Counted from the stretch's first letter, positions 26,004 to 33,945 are shown. The stretch is 64,000 nucleotides of DNA from Clostridium saccharobutylicum DSM 13864 (GCF_000473995.1 NC_022571.1:1035501-1099500); one strand, 5' to 3'. Notes: generated by a model from the letters alone, not told the origin. Translations and numbers: made by a program.

Positions 26004-26729
26004 ATGATTAAAATTGATAAAAATTCAACAATTCCGTTATATGTTCAACTAATGAATATTCTTATAGAAAAAATACAAAATGAAATGGATGAAAATGATA
26101 AATTGGATTCTGAAAGAGATATTTGTAAAAAGTATGAGGTTAGTAGGACAACTGTAAGAGAAGCTTTAGACGAGTTAGAAAAAAATAAATATATTTATAA
26201 AGTACAAGGAAAAGGAAATTTTATATTTCCAAGAGTAGTAGAGCAAGATTTAATAAAGGTTTCGTCATTTACAGAAGAAATGAAAAAGCATGGGAAAAAA
26301 CCAACTTCAAAATTATTAAACTTTGAGATTATTGAAGCAAGTAATAAAATATCTAAAAAATTAAAAATAGAAGAAAATGAACTTGTATTTAAAATCTCAA
26401 GAATAAGGATTGCAGATGATACCCCAATGATGTATGAAATAACATATTTGCCATATGAAAGATTTGAAAAACTAACTAAAGAAATGATTGAAGAAGTTCC
26501 ATTGTATGAATTATTAAAGAATATTTTTAATGTAAATATAATATCAGCAGAGGAAGTAATTGAGAGTGTTTTAATAAATAAATTGGAAAGTATCTATTTG
26601 GAAATACCTCAAGGACAGGCAGGATTAAAAGTTGAAAGAATAGCATATGAGCAAAAGGGAATCATTGAATATACTATAACTATAGCAAGAGGAGATAAGT
26701 ATAGGTATAGAATTTGTTTAGGCGCGTGA
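26004..26729 (+). CDS. GntR/HutC-family regulator, NagR-like
   Basis: The N-terminal winged helix (residues 1-75) contains LDSERDICKKYEVSRTTVREALDELEKN and KVQGKGNFIF. It is followed by a UTRA effector domain (about 90-238) with FTEEMKKHGKKPTS and the RIRIADDTPMMYEITYLP block typical of sugar-phosphate-sensing HutC-type repressors. Its 241-residue length is normal. GAGGTG precedes the start. Position between divergent nagA and nagB, with TGGT-N4-ACCA palindromes upstream, argues that it represses the nag genes and releases DNA upon glucosamine-6-P or GlcNAc-6-P binding, as known for NagR (YvoA). Confidence 0.88.
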   Translation: MIKIDKNSTIPLYVQLMNILIEKIQNEMDENDKLDSERDICKKYEVSRTTVREALDELEKNKYIYKVQGKGNFIFPRVVEQDLIKVSSFTEEMKKHGKKPTSKLLNFEIIEASNKISKKLKIEENELVFKISRIRIADDTPMMYEITYLPYERFEKLTKEMIEEVPLYELLKNIFNVNIISAEEVIESVLINKLESIYLEIPQGQAGLKVERIAYEQKGIIEYTITIARGDKYRYRICLGA

Positions 26730-26734
26730 AAATA

Positions 26735-26880
26735 AATAACAAGTGCAATTTGCCATGGATATTTTTTATCAGGCAAGGAGGTAAATTGCCCTCATAGCGG
26801 GCCTATTAGGTCAATTTGCCGACGCAGCATGATGGAAAATAGGCTGGCAAATGAACTGGTTAGTTATTTGAATGTGCCTT
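26735..26880. repeat. Imperfect long palindrome between nagR and nagB
   Basis: The outer arms are related to AATAACAAGTGCAATTTGCC on the left and GGCAAATGAACTGGTTAGTT on the right, in inverted order. Inner complements such as GATATTTTT and GGAAAATA lie between. Additional CAATTTGCC/GGTAAATTG units occur in the centre. The roughly 145-bp segment has no open frame. It may be a MITE-like element or a folded leader within the nag transcript. Confidence 0.6.
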
Positions 26881-26910
26881 AACTAATTAACAATAAAGGA
26901 GAGATTATAA

Positions 26911-27642
26911 GTGAAGTTACTAGCAGTTAAAGATTATGAGGAAATGTGTTTAGTTGCATCTAAAATATTCAAAGATATAATTGCTGAAAAAGCAGATGCT
27001 GTTTTAGGACTTGCAACAGGAAGTACACCAATTGGATTGTACAAGAAACTTATAGAAAAGAATAGAAATAAGGAAATAGATTTTTGTAACATAAAGACAG
27101 TAAATTTAGATGAATACGTTGGACTTGGAGGAGAAAATTCTCAAAGTTATAGATATTTTATGAATGAGAATTTATTTAATCATATAAACATAGATAAAGC
27201 CAATACATTTGTTCCAAATGGTTTAGCAGAAAACCCTGAAAAAGAAGCTAAAAGCTATGATAAAAAAATAGAGGAGCTAGGTGGAATTGATATACAAATT
27301 CTCGGAATTGGAAATAATGGACATATTGCATTTAATGAACCAGATGATTTTTTGATATCAGAAACTCATGTAACTAATTTAGCAAAAAGTACTATTGAAG
27401 CGAATTCAAGATTTTTTAAATCAATAAATGAAGTACCTACTAAGGCTATAACTATGGGTATTGGATCAATAATGAAGGCAAAAAAAATACTATTGTTGGT
27501 AAAGGGTGAAGATAAGATAAGAGTTGTAAAAGAATTATTAAATGGAAATATTACAACAAAGAATCCAGCAACAATGTTAAAATTGCATGAAGATGTAACT
27601 ATAATAATAGATGAAACAATGAAAAATAAAATAGAAGAATAA
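26911..27642 (+). CDS. nagB: Glucosamine-6-phosphate deaminase
   Basis: It converts glucosamine-6-phosphate to fructose-6-phosphate and ammonia. Motifs are LGLATGSTPIGLYKKL (phosphate binding), TVNLDEYVGL (catalytic Asp), and ILGIGNNGHIAFNEP (His of the catalytic relay). It is 243 residues. The start is GTG 26911 with AAAGGAGAG upstream. It lacks the long allosteric C-terminal tail of the E. coli enzyme, as in Bacillus-type NagB. It is downstream of nagR in the same direction, separated by a palindromic element. Confidence 0.95.
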   Translation: MKLLAVKDYEEMCLVASKIFKDIIAEKADAVLGLATGSTPIGLYKKLIEKNRNKEIDFCNIKTVNLDEYVGLGGENSQSYRYFMNENLFNHINIDKANTFVPNGLAENPEKEAKSYDKKIEELGGIDIQILGIGNNGHIAFNEPDDFLISETHVTNLAKSTIEANSRFFKSINEVPTKAITMGIGSIMKAKKILLLVKGEDKIRVVKELLNGNITTKNPATMLKLHEDVTIIIDETMKNKIEE

Positions 27643-27743
27643 AAAGTATTTTTTAATTATGTATACAGTCTATTTCCAATGGGTAAGTCCTTATATTAAT
27701 GTTATTTTATAGAAAAAAGTTTTATAAAATGCTAAAAAATATA

Positions 27744-27785
27744 TTGCAAATTTGGAACTAAAGTGTTATTATGAAAACGTAATCA
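27744..27785 (+). promoter_or_regulatory. Promoter with overlapping cre-like site for the mannose PTS operon
   Basis: TTGCAA (27744-27749) and TATTAT (27767-27772) are 17 bp apart, a good sigma-A promoter. TGAAAACGTAATCA (27772-27785) matches the CcpA cre consensus TGWAARCGYTWNCW except at one position, and sits at the expected transcription start, suggesting glucose repression. Confidence 0.6.
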
Positions 27786-27844
27786 AGAAAGGGCCATCTA
27801 GTTAGTGTTCCTAAGTAGATTACAATAAAATAATAATTTCCAGC

Positions 27845-27954
27845 GTGTTACTGATTCGATCAGGCATAAGCATAGGAAAATAAAACAATTTAATATTTGT
27901 TTGTTATATAACATATAGTTTGTACAGTTTTATAAGGTATTATCCTGTTTTTTT
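27845..27954 (+). promoter_or_regulatory. RAT-like antiterminator target overlapping a terminator, in the mannose PTS leader
   Basis: Bases 27845-27871 contain TGTTACTG, a spacer and CAGGCATAA. This is very close to the ribonucleic antiterminator of bgl/lic operons (TGTTACTG then CAGGCAAAAC). Downstream, GGTATTATCCTG (27936-27947) followed by seven T residues can pair with the CAGGCATAA part, giving the mutually exclusive antiterminator/terminator layout controlled by BglG/LicT-type proteins. No RNA-binding BglG/LicT gene is next to it in the window. Confidence 0.55.
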
Positions 27955-28065
27955 ATGATTCAAATTGTGTACAAGTGATGTGAGAAATTCGAACATATAT
28001 TGTTTTATTCCCTAATGCTTATGTCTTTTGTTTTTGTAACAAATAAAAAAATGGGAGGTATAAAA

Positions 28066-29043
28066 ATGGTAGGAATTATTCTTGCTAGTCACGGAGAATT
28101 TGCTAAAGGCATCTTGCAATCTGGTTCTATGATTTTCGGAGAACAAGAAAACGTAAAGGCTGTTACGTTGATGCCTAGTGAAGGACCTGATGATGTTAGA
28201 GCAAAAATGAAAGACGCAATTGCATCGTTTGACAACCAAGATGAGGTTTTATTCTTAGTTGATCTTTGGGGTGGTACACCATTCAACCAAGCAAATACTT
28301 TATTTGAAGAACACAAAGATAAATGGGCAATCGTAGCTGGTATGAATTTACCAATGTTGATTGAAGCTTATGGTGCACGTCTTTCAATGGAATCCGCACA
28401 TGAAATTGCGGCTTATATTTTAAATTCAGGTAAAGAAGGAGTTAAAGTTAAGCCGGAAGAATTGGAACCAGCAGATGATAGTAAAGCTACAGCAGCTTCA
28501 GCAGGGCAATCTAATGCAGGTGCACCTGGATCATTTGAATACGTTTTAGCTCGTATTGATTCTCGTTTACTTCATGGACAAGTAGCAACTGCTTGGACAA
28601 AAACTGTAAATCCTACACGAATTATTGTCGTGTCAGATGCAGTTGCTAAAGATGAACTTCGTAAGAAGTTGATCACACAGGCTGCTCCTCCAGGGGTTAA
28701 AGCTCATGTTGTTCCAGTTGATCATATGATTAAACTTGCAAAAGATGATCAACATTTTGGTAAAGAACGTGCATTGCTTCTTTTTGAAAATCCAGAAGAT
28801 GTACTTAGAGCAGTAGAAGGTGGAATACCATTAAAGACAATCAATGTTGGTTCAATGGCTCACTCTACAGGTAAGGTTCAACCAAACAAAGTTCTTGCTT
28901 TCAATCAACAAGATATTGATACATTCAATAAGCTTAAACAAGCTGGACTTAATTTTGATGTTCGTAAAGTACCAAACGATTCAAAAGGAAATATGGACGA
29001 AATACTTAAAAGAGCACAAGATGAATTAAATAAATTAAAATAA
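28066..29043 (+). CDS. Mannose-family PTS EIIAB component
   Basis: This cytosolic fusion of IIA and IIB (325 residues) receives phosphate from HPr on His9 of the IIA part (IILASHGEFAKG). It passes it to the IIB His in IDSRLLHGQVATAWTK (after a linker rich in Ala, Gly and Ser near residues 140-155). ATG 28066 is chosen over an upstream in-frame start at 28000 because GGGAGG (28053-28058) fits and the product starts exactly at the IIA strand. Codon use differs slightly from neighbouring genes (more CGT), as in highly expressed PTS genes. It leads an operon with IIC, IID and, after a hairpin, DUF956. The substrate is probably mannose/glucose, possibly glucosamine given the nag genes upstream. 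Confidence 0.94.
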   Translation: MVGIILASHGEFAKGILQSGSMIFGEQENVKAVTLMPSEGPDDVRAKMKDAIASFDNQDEVLFLVDLWGGTPFNQANTLFEEHKDKWAIVAGMNLPMLIEAYGARLSMESAHEIAAYILNSGKEGVKVKPEELEPADDSKATAASAGQSNAGAPGSFEYVLARIDSRLLHGQVATAWTKTVNPTRIIVVSDAVAKDELRKKLITQAAPPGVKAHVVPVDHMIKLAKDDQHFGKERALLLFENPEDVLRAVEGGIPLKTINVGSMAHSTGKVQPNKVLAFNQQDIDTFNKLKQAGLNFDVRKVPNDSKGNMDEILKRAQDELNKLK

Positions 29044-29078
29044 TCTAATTATTTAGAGAAAAAGGAGGATTAATAACC

Positions 29079-29885
29079 ATGACTTTAAATATAGTTCAAG
29101 TTATATTAGTCATTATTGTAGCATTTTTAGCTGGTATGGAAGGTGTTTTGGATGAATTTCATTTCCACCAACCAATAATTGCTTGTACGTTAATCGGGTT
29201 AGCTACAGGTAACTTATTACCATGTTTAATCTTAGGTGGTAGCCTTCAAATGATGGCATTAGGTTGGGCAAATATAGGTGCTGCTGTAGCACCAGATGCA
29301 GCATTAGCATCTGTTGCATCTGCAATTATTTTAGTTCTTGGAGGACAAGGCAAAGACGGAGTTCCTTCAGCTATTGCTATTGCTGTTCCTTTAGCAGTTG
29401 CAGGACTATTATTAACAATTATTTGTCGTACTATTGCCACAGCGTTTGTACATTTCATGGATTCTGCTGCTAAAGAAGGAAATATGAGAAAGATTGAAAT
29501 GTGGCAAATCATTGCTATTTGTATGCAGGGTGTACGTATTGCAATTCCAGCAGCCTTAATCTTAGCAATTGGTGCTGGTCCTATTCGTACATTACTTCAA
29601 TCTATGCCTATTTGGTTAACAGATGGTTTAGCAATTGGTGGTGGAATGGTTGTAGCCGTAGGTTATGCAATGGTAATCAACATGATGGCTACAAAAGAAG
29701 TATGGCCATTCTTTGCAATTGGTTTTGTATTAGCAACTGTTTCACAAATTACACTTATCGGACTTGGTGCGATTGGTGTAGCTTTAGCTCTTGTTTACTT
29801 GGCACTTGGAAAACAAGGCGGTTCAGGTAATGGCGGAAGCTCAAATACTGGGGATCCATTAGGTGATCTTATTGATAGATACTAA
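29079..29885 (+). CDS. Mannose-family PTS EIIC permease
   Basis: 268 residues with about six to seven membrane segments. It begins with the characteristic ILVIIVAFLAGMEGVLDEFHFHQPIIACTLIGLATG, and the LILGGSLQMMALGWANIGAAVAPDAALASVASAI stretch is typical of ManY/AgaC proteins. It forms the sugar channel with EIID. It has AAGGAGGA before the start. Substrate range (mannose, glucose, amino sugars) cannot be fixed by eye. The C-terminus is Gly/Ser-rich. Confidence 0.94.
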   Translation: MTLNIVQVILVIIVAFLAGMEGVLDEFHFHQPIIACTLIGLATGNLLPCLILGGSLQMMALGWANIGAAVAPDAALASVASAIILVLGGQGKDGVPSAIAIAVPLAVAGLLLTIICRTIATAFVHFMDSAAKEGNMRKIEMWQIIAICMQGVRIAIPAALILAIGAGPIRTLLQSMPIWLTDGLAIGGGMVVAVGYAMVINMMATKEVWPFFAIGFVLATVSQITLIGLGAIGVALALVYLALGKQGGSGNGGSSNTGDPLGDLIDRY

Positions 29886-29906
29886 GAAGAAGGGAGAGAA
29901 ACGAAA

Positions 29907-30818
29907 ATGTCAAATGAATTAAAATTAACAAAAAAAGATCGTATTTCTGTTTGGTTCCGTTCATTTTTCCTTCAAGGTTCTTGGAACTATGAAAGAATGC
30001 AAAATGGTGGTTGGGCATTTGCAATGATTCCAGCAATCAAAAAATTATATAAGACTAAAGAAGATAGAGCGGCTGCATTAGAGCGTCACTTGGAGTTCTT
30101 TAACACTCATCCATATGTAGCTTCACCAATCATTGGTGTAACATTAGCTTTAGAAGAAGAACGTGCAAATGGTGCACCAATCGATGATATAACTATTCAA
30201 GGTGTTAAAGTTGGTATGATGGGACCTTTAGCTGGTATCGGAGATCCAGTTTTCTGGTTTACTGTTAAGCCAATTTTAGGGGCATTAGCTGCTTCACTTG
30301 CTGCGACTGGTAACATCCTTGGACCAATTATCTATTTCTTAGCTTGGAATATCATCCGTATGGGATTTATGTGGTATACACAAGAGTTTGGTTACAAAGC
30401 AGGTTCTCGTATTACTGATGATTTATCAGGTGGTTTATTGCAAGATATTACAAAAGGAGCATCTATCCTTGGTATGTTCATTTTAGGATCATTAGTTAAT
30501 AGATGGGTATCTGTTAAGTTCGCACCAACAGTATCATCTGTTAAGTTAGGTGATGGTGCTTTTATTGACTGGAGCAAGCTTCCTGAAGGAGCACAAGGCA
30601 TTCAACAAGCTTTAATGCAACAAGCATCTGGTATGTCATTAACTGATCATAAGATTACAACACTACAAAATAATTTGGATTCATTAATTCCTGGACTTGC
30701 AGGATTATTAATTACACTTCTTTGTATGTGGTTACTTAAAAAGAAAGTATCACCAATTGCTATCATTCTTGGATTATTCGTAGTTGGTATTGCTTTCCAC
30801 TTAATCGGTTTAATGTAA
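29907..30818 (+). CDS. Mannose-family PTS EIID component
   Basis: 303 residues with the signature start LTKKDRISVWFRSFFLQGSWNYERMQNGGWAFAMIPAIKKLY. The family block GVKVGMMGPLAGIGDPVFWFTVKPILGALAASLA follows, then C-terminal hydrophobic segments. EIID exists only in the mannose family and partners EIIC in translocation. It is 21 bases after the EIIC gene and ends just before a strong terminator. EIIC/EIID of this family are also receptors for class IIa bacteriocins. This is relevant here because a class IIa-type precursor and immunity gene lie 2.6 kb downstream. Confidence 0.95.
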   Translation: MSNELKLTKKDRISVWFRSFFLQGSWNYERMQNGGWAFAMIPAIKKLYKTKEDRAAALERHLEFFNTHPYVASPIIGVTLALEEERANGAPIDDITIQGVKVGMMGPLAGIGDPVFWFTVKPILGALAASLAATGNILGPIIYFLAWNIIRMGFMWYTQEFGYKAGSRITDDLSGGLLQDITKGASILGMFILGSLVNRWVSVKFAPTVSSVKLGDGAFIDWSKLPEGAQGIQQALMQQASGMSLTDHKITTLQNNLDSLIPGLAGLLITLLCMWLLKKKVSPIAIILGLFVVGIAFHLIGLM

Positions 30819-30831
30819 TACTTTTTTACTT

Positions 30832-30858
30832 AGCCTAGGCTTTTTAGCCTGGGCTTTT
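30832..30858 (+). terminator. Terminator after the EIID gene
   Basis: AGCCTAGGCT and AGCCTGGGCT form a near-perfect stem with a TTTT loop, followed by TTT. It separates the transporter genes from DUF956, so that gene may be read by partial readthrough or its own promoter. Confidence 0.75.
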
Positions 30859-31025
30859 GTTAACTAATGTAAGACACAATCAAAAAAATAATCTTTAAAA
30901 TACTAATGAAATAAATTGGGGAAATATGTGTTATTTTTAATCGGCTTTCGAATAATTGATAGAAATATATAAAAGATATATAATAAAAATAAATGTGTTT
31001 TATAAGTAGAAGAGAGGTGGATTGA

Positions 31026-31400
31026 ATGGTTCAATCACTAAATACAAAGGTAGATCTAGCAATTGATGCAACAGCTTTTACTGGAGTTGCAGATTATGGT
31101 AAAATTATGATCGGCGACAAGGGTTTTGAGTTCTATAATTCTCGTGATTTTCGTAAGTTCATTCAAATTCCTTGGGAAGAGGTTGACTATGTCATTGCAT
31201 CCGTATTGTTTAAAGGAAAGTGGATTCCACGATATGCAATTAAAACAAAGAAAAATGGTACATATACTTTTGCTTCTAAAGAAGCAAAAAAAGTACTTCG
31301 TGCTATTCGAAATTATGTTGATCCAGAGCATATGGTTTATTCGTTAAGTTTTTTTGATGTAGTGAAGCGAGCGGTGAAATCGATATTTAAGAAGAGTTAA
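31026..31400 (+). CDS. DUF956 family protein (ManO-like)
   Basis: The 124-residue protein begins VQSLNTKVDLAIDATAFTGVADYGKIMIGDKGFEFYNSRD, the start of DUF956 proteins that regularly accompany mannose PTS operons in Firmicutes. It is a small cytosolic beta-rich protein (IPWEEVDYVIASV) proposed to modulate PTS expression; its mechanism is unsettled. GAGAGGTGG precedes the start. The spacing of about 200 bases after the terminator suggests separate or readthrough expression. Confidence 0.85.
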   Translation: MVQSLNTKVDLAIDATAFTGVADYGKIMIGDKGFEFYNSRDFRKFIQIPWEEVDYVIASVLFKGKWIPRYAIKTKKNGTYTFASKEAKKVLRAIRNYVDPEHMVYSLSFFDVVKRAVKSIFKKS

Positions 31401-31473
31401 TAAGCTAGTTAAAGAAAATCTTAAATGGATAAGTTAATACACCTATATGAATGGATTCAATTTAAAAATAAGA

Positions 31474-31950
31474 GGGAGTGTCGCAAAATGATTAAATTTT
31501 AATCAGGAGCGATGCTCCTTTTCGGTTTAAATTAGTGAATTCCCAAATACTTAAAATTCTACATCAATTATTTAAAGATTTCTTACTTTTAAGCACACTT
31601 AAATAAGCTTAGTTACTCTATTCCATAAGTAGGCAGAAGGCTTTAATTCATGAAGATGCTTCTGAGTTTTTTCACTTTGTATTTTAGAATGTAATTTGTT
31701 AATGTTGTAGCCAAAACAAAGCAAAATAAATTCAGTTTTGACACTATTTTTTCCACGTGGTAAAAATTTATTGAATTCATAATCACTTTTTAGAACTCCA
31801 AATGCCCCTTCGACCTGAATAGATCTATTCATTCTCAATTTAGTCCCAAATTCAGTTGTAATATTTTTAACGGTCTGTTTGCTATGCAAAATTTTAATAA
31901 AAATATTTTTTAATATTTCACTATTTCACTTGACTTTGCTTAGCTGGTCT
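31474..31950 (-). pseudogene. Remnant of an IS1182-family element
   Basis: The minus strand at 31599-31889 encodes only the C-terminal part of an IS1182-type transposase. The conserved MNRSIQVEGAFGVLKSDYEF (with the catalytic Glu) is followed by LPRGKNSVKTEFILLCFGYN. The N-terminal two thirds are missing. On the other side, GGGAGTGTCGCAAAATGATT (from 31473) resembles an IS1182-type terminal sequence, with a small hairpin AGGAGC/GCTCCT (31505-31519) next to it. The fragment ends just before the bacteriocin peptide genes. Confidence 0.8.
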
Positions 31951-32003
31951 TGAACTTTAATTATAAACGAATAAATAATAAATTCACATATTTAATGTGT
32001 AAA

Positions 32004-32189
32004 TTAATGAAATCCAACGCTAGTTATACCGTCATAAAAGCCTTTAGCAAAATCTTTTGCTGAATTATAAGCATCTCTTAAATCTTTATAAATGTTTTTA
32101 ATTTCCTTATAAGTATCTTCGATATCTTTTATGGAGAAACCTCTGTGTATATCCCAAAGTTCGTTTTCATTTAAATTTAACATATTCAT
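32004..32189 (-). CDS. Small bacteriocin-like peptide with a leader resembling the double-glycine type
   Basis: 61 residues with a strong AGGAGG seven bases before the ATG. Residues 1-17 (MNMLNLNENELWDIHRG) match the LSxxELxxIxGG leader pattern except for Arg-Gly in place of Gly-Gly. The rest is a charged, amphipathic helix-forming segment ending in KGFYDGITSVGFH. It lies in the cluster with other leader-type peptides and a C39 exporter, which supports a secreted peptide. Cleavage at RG would need a tolerant peptidase. It could instead be a non-bacteriocin peptide or a decayed precursor. Confidence 0.55.
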   Translation of the reverse strand: MNMLNLNENELWDIHRGFSIKDIEDTYKEIKNIYKDLRDAYNSAKDFAKGFYDGITSVGFH

Positions 32190-32425
32190 TTTTTATCCTC
32201 CTAATTTAAAATTAATCGGTTATTATTTAAATAGCCCAATTTAATACGTTCTTATAATTTCAAAATAAACAAATCTTTAGAATTGTTTTTAGTGAACTAT
32301 AAATGAGCAAATTTACTAACGTTTATGTACATATTAAGTAAAATCAACGGTTTACGCATTATCAATAGGACACACAATTTAAATTCAAAAGACATTTAAA
32401 GTATTGAATTTACTTGTGTTGTTAA
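32190..32425. other. Gap between two minus-strand peptide genes
   Basis: AT-rich spacer with the ribosome site for 32189 at its left end. No further gene or hairpin is seen. Confidence 0.35.
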
Positions 32426-32608
32426 TTAATGAATGTGAAAATGCTCATTTATAATATTGAACTCGTTTACAATCAATCGTATTTTCTCCCAAACCCATTC
32501 AGCACTTGAAGCAATATCATGACCAAGTTCACGCCCAAAATCATAATTAGATTTTCCACCATCTATCATGTAAAGTTCTACATCAGTCAATAATTCAAAT
32601 TTGTCCAT
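32426..32608 (-). CDS. Bacteriocin-like precursor with double-glycine leader
   Basis: 60 residues. The leader MDKFELLTDVELYMIDGG fits the LSxxELxxIxGG rule and would be cut after Gly18 by a C39 peptidase, as carried by the exporter at 35360. The predicted mature part has 42 residues, is rich in His at the end (NEHFHIH) and has aromatic residues (EWVWEKIRLIV), but lacks cysteines. It resembles unmodified class II bacteriocins in size only. No immunity gene is adjacent on this strand. It is transcribed away from the truncated exporter gene at 32876. Confidence 0.65.
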   Translation of the reverse strand: MDKFELLTDVELYMIDGGKSNYDFGRELGHDIASSAEWVWEKIRLIVNEFNIINEHFHIH

Positions 32609-32746
32609 ATTTAAATCTCTTTCTGTATATACTTTGTTATATTTTACAGCTATATATTCACATAAATATTTAGTTAAGTAAATACATATTACACAAAGCG
32701 TAAAAAAATAGGATTAAAAGCAAAATAGTATAAAAATATATCCAAA

Positions 32747-32771
32747 TGTAATAAAAGATTCTTTTATTACA
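32747..32771. repeat. Perfect 25-bp inverted repeat between divergent bacteriocin genes
   Basis: TGTAATAAAAGA is mirrored exactly by TCTTTTATTACA around one central T. It lies between the minus-strand peptide gene (32608) and the plus-strand exporter fragment (32876). Neither side has a T run as a terminator would, so a repressor or activator site is plausible. Confidence 0.55.
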
Positions 32772-32875
32772 AAAAATGTACGTTTAATACTAATAATATT
32801 GAATTTTTACAAAATATATTATAAATTTTGTAATATAGTAGAGATTACATAAAATCAGACATTATTTGAGAGGAA

Positions 32876-33139
32876 ATGAGAAATCCATTTAAGAAATACA
32901 TATGTATAAAGCAAAATGATTTTAAGAATTGTGGTGCTGCGTGTTTAGCTACAATTTCAAAACAATATGGACTAAAAATTCCAATTTCAAAGATACGTGA
33001 AGTTGCTGGAAACGATAAACATTTTACTTCAATAAAATTCATATTTATAAATGTATATGAATCTGAGGTTTTTATTTCATTAATCATCCTTGTAATTGTA
33101 ATGAAATATATAAATTATTTAGAAAATAATCATATTTAA
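32876..33139 (+). pseudogene. Truncated copy of the C39 peptidase exporter gene
   Basis: The first 43 codons nearly duplicate the start of the intact exporter at 35360, including NCGAACLATISKQYG with the catalytic Cys. After AGNDK the frame runs into unrelated sequence and ends. The His and Asp of the peptidase, the membrane domain and the ATPase are all missing. It is either a remnant of an older export gene or the product of recombination between duplicated copies. The nearest bacteriocin genes lie on both sides. Confidence 0.8.
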
Positions 33140-33435
33140 TGAAAATAACTGTCAGTAAGTGAGCATTAATTTCAAGCAATTGCTCATGTGATAAATAATT
33201 ACAATTTAACTTAATAAAAATTCCCAATAAAGTAAAAGTATATATGCCTGACAAAAGAAGAATAAGGATTAAGCATAAATATATAGAATCCAAAATAAAA
33301 GAATATAATAGTGATAAAAATAGTTTGAGTTTGAAATTTTTTTTATTTTTGTTGAATTATGGTTAAAATTATGATATTATCAAATTGTGATAATATTTTA
33401 CAAAATCACAAAAAATATTTATTGGAGGAATTTTT
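33140..33435. other. Spacer before the pediocin-like gene
   Basis: Apart from the repeat copy at 33165-33235 it is AT-rich spacer. GGAGG (33424-33428) serves the peptide gene at 33436. Confidence 0.4.
33165..33235. repeat. Diverged direct repeat, copy 1
   Basis: About 71 bases share roughly four fifths of their positions with 34538-34607 in the same orientation. Read on the minus strand, both encode a similar stretch (FIKLNCNYLSHEQLLEIN versus FIKLDCTYLLDEQLIEIN), suggesting two decayed copies of one gene. Confidence 0.6.
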
Positions 33436-33630
33436 ATGAAAAAAATTAAAGAATTAAAAGTTGAAGAATTACAAGAAATTTCTGGAGGAAAAGTTACTAA
33501 GTATCCAAACGGTCTTTATTGTGATGATTCTACAGGACACTGCCATGTTGATTGGTCAGAAGCAACATCATCAATTGGTCAAATTGTTGTAAATGGTTGG
33601 GTACAAAATGGACCTTGGTCTCATAGATAA
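33436..33630 (+). CDS. Pediocin-like (class IIa) bacteriocin precursor
   Basis: 64 residues. Leader MKKIKELKVEELQEISGG is a textbook double-glycine leader. The mature part begins KVTKYPNGLYC and continues to CHVDWSEA, paralleling the class IIa box KYYGNGV-C-x4-C-xVDWxxA. Differences are Pro for Gly in the YGNGV motif and six rather than four residues between the cysteines. The C-terminal hairpin half (IGQIVVNGWVQNGPWSHR) is similar in composition to known members. TTGGAGGAATTTTT precedes the start. An immunity-type gene follows after 30 bases and the C39 exporter lies 1.7 kb downstream. Class IIa peptides use the mannose PTS EIIC/EIID as receptor. Confidence 0.88.
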   Translation: MKKIKELKVEELQEISGGKVTKYPNGLYCDDSTGHCHVDWSEATSSIGQIVVNGWVQNGPWSHR

Positions 33631-33660
33631 AAATAATTTATCTATAAAGGTAGTAATCAA

Positions 33661-33945
33661 ATGAATAAAAAATATTATGATTTAATAAACGAATTACAAA
33701 AAATATTAGATGATCCGAAAGTTAAAAGCGATAAAGAATTAGCACATATTTTAACATCATATAAAGATAAATTAGAAAATGGAGGAGAGTATAAGTTAGT
33801 TTGTACAAAATTGACTAATGCTATCGCAACATACGTGCGACATAATCATTTTAAAGCTCCAGAATCAGTTTTAAAATTATATAATCATTTAGCAAATGTT
33901 GAATCCCAATATAGGGGATTATTTTCATTTATTACATGGTTCTAA
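33661..33945 (+). CDS. Class IIa bacteriocin immunity protein
   Basis: 94 residues, hydrophilic and predominantly helical. The layout matches the enterocin A/pediocin immunity family (four-helix bundle): YYDLINELQKILDD, HILTSYKDKLENGGEYKLVCTKLTNAIATYV, and SVLKLYNHLANVESQYRG. Such cytosolic proteins protect the producer by binding the bacteriocin-blocked mannose PTS. It is 30 bases after the pediocin-like precursor, the classical bicistronic arrangement. GGTAGT is the only ribosome-site-like sequence, so translation may depend on coupling. Confidence 0.85.
   Translation: MNKKYYDLINELQKILDDPKVKSDKELAHILTSYKDKLENGGEYKLVCTKLTNAIATYVRHNHFKAPESVLKLYNHLANVESQYRGLFSFITWF

Noticed and set aside
27751..27772. 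Sigma-54 promoter for the mannose PTS operon
   Set aside because: TTGGAAC suggested a -24 element, but no GC at the required -12 spacing; a standard sigma-A promoter fits better.
29246..29830. Long open frames in other frames within the EIIC gene
   Set aside because: They are shadows of the Ala/Ile-rich EIIC codons; the translated proteins are low-complexity Cys/Tyr/Ser-rich strings.
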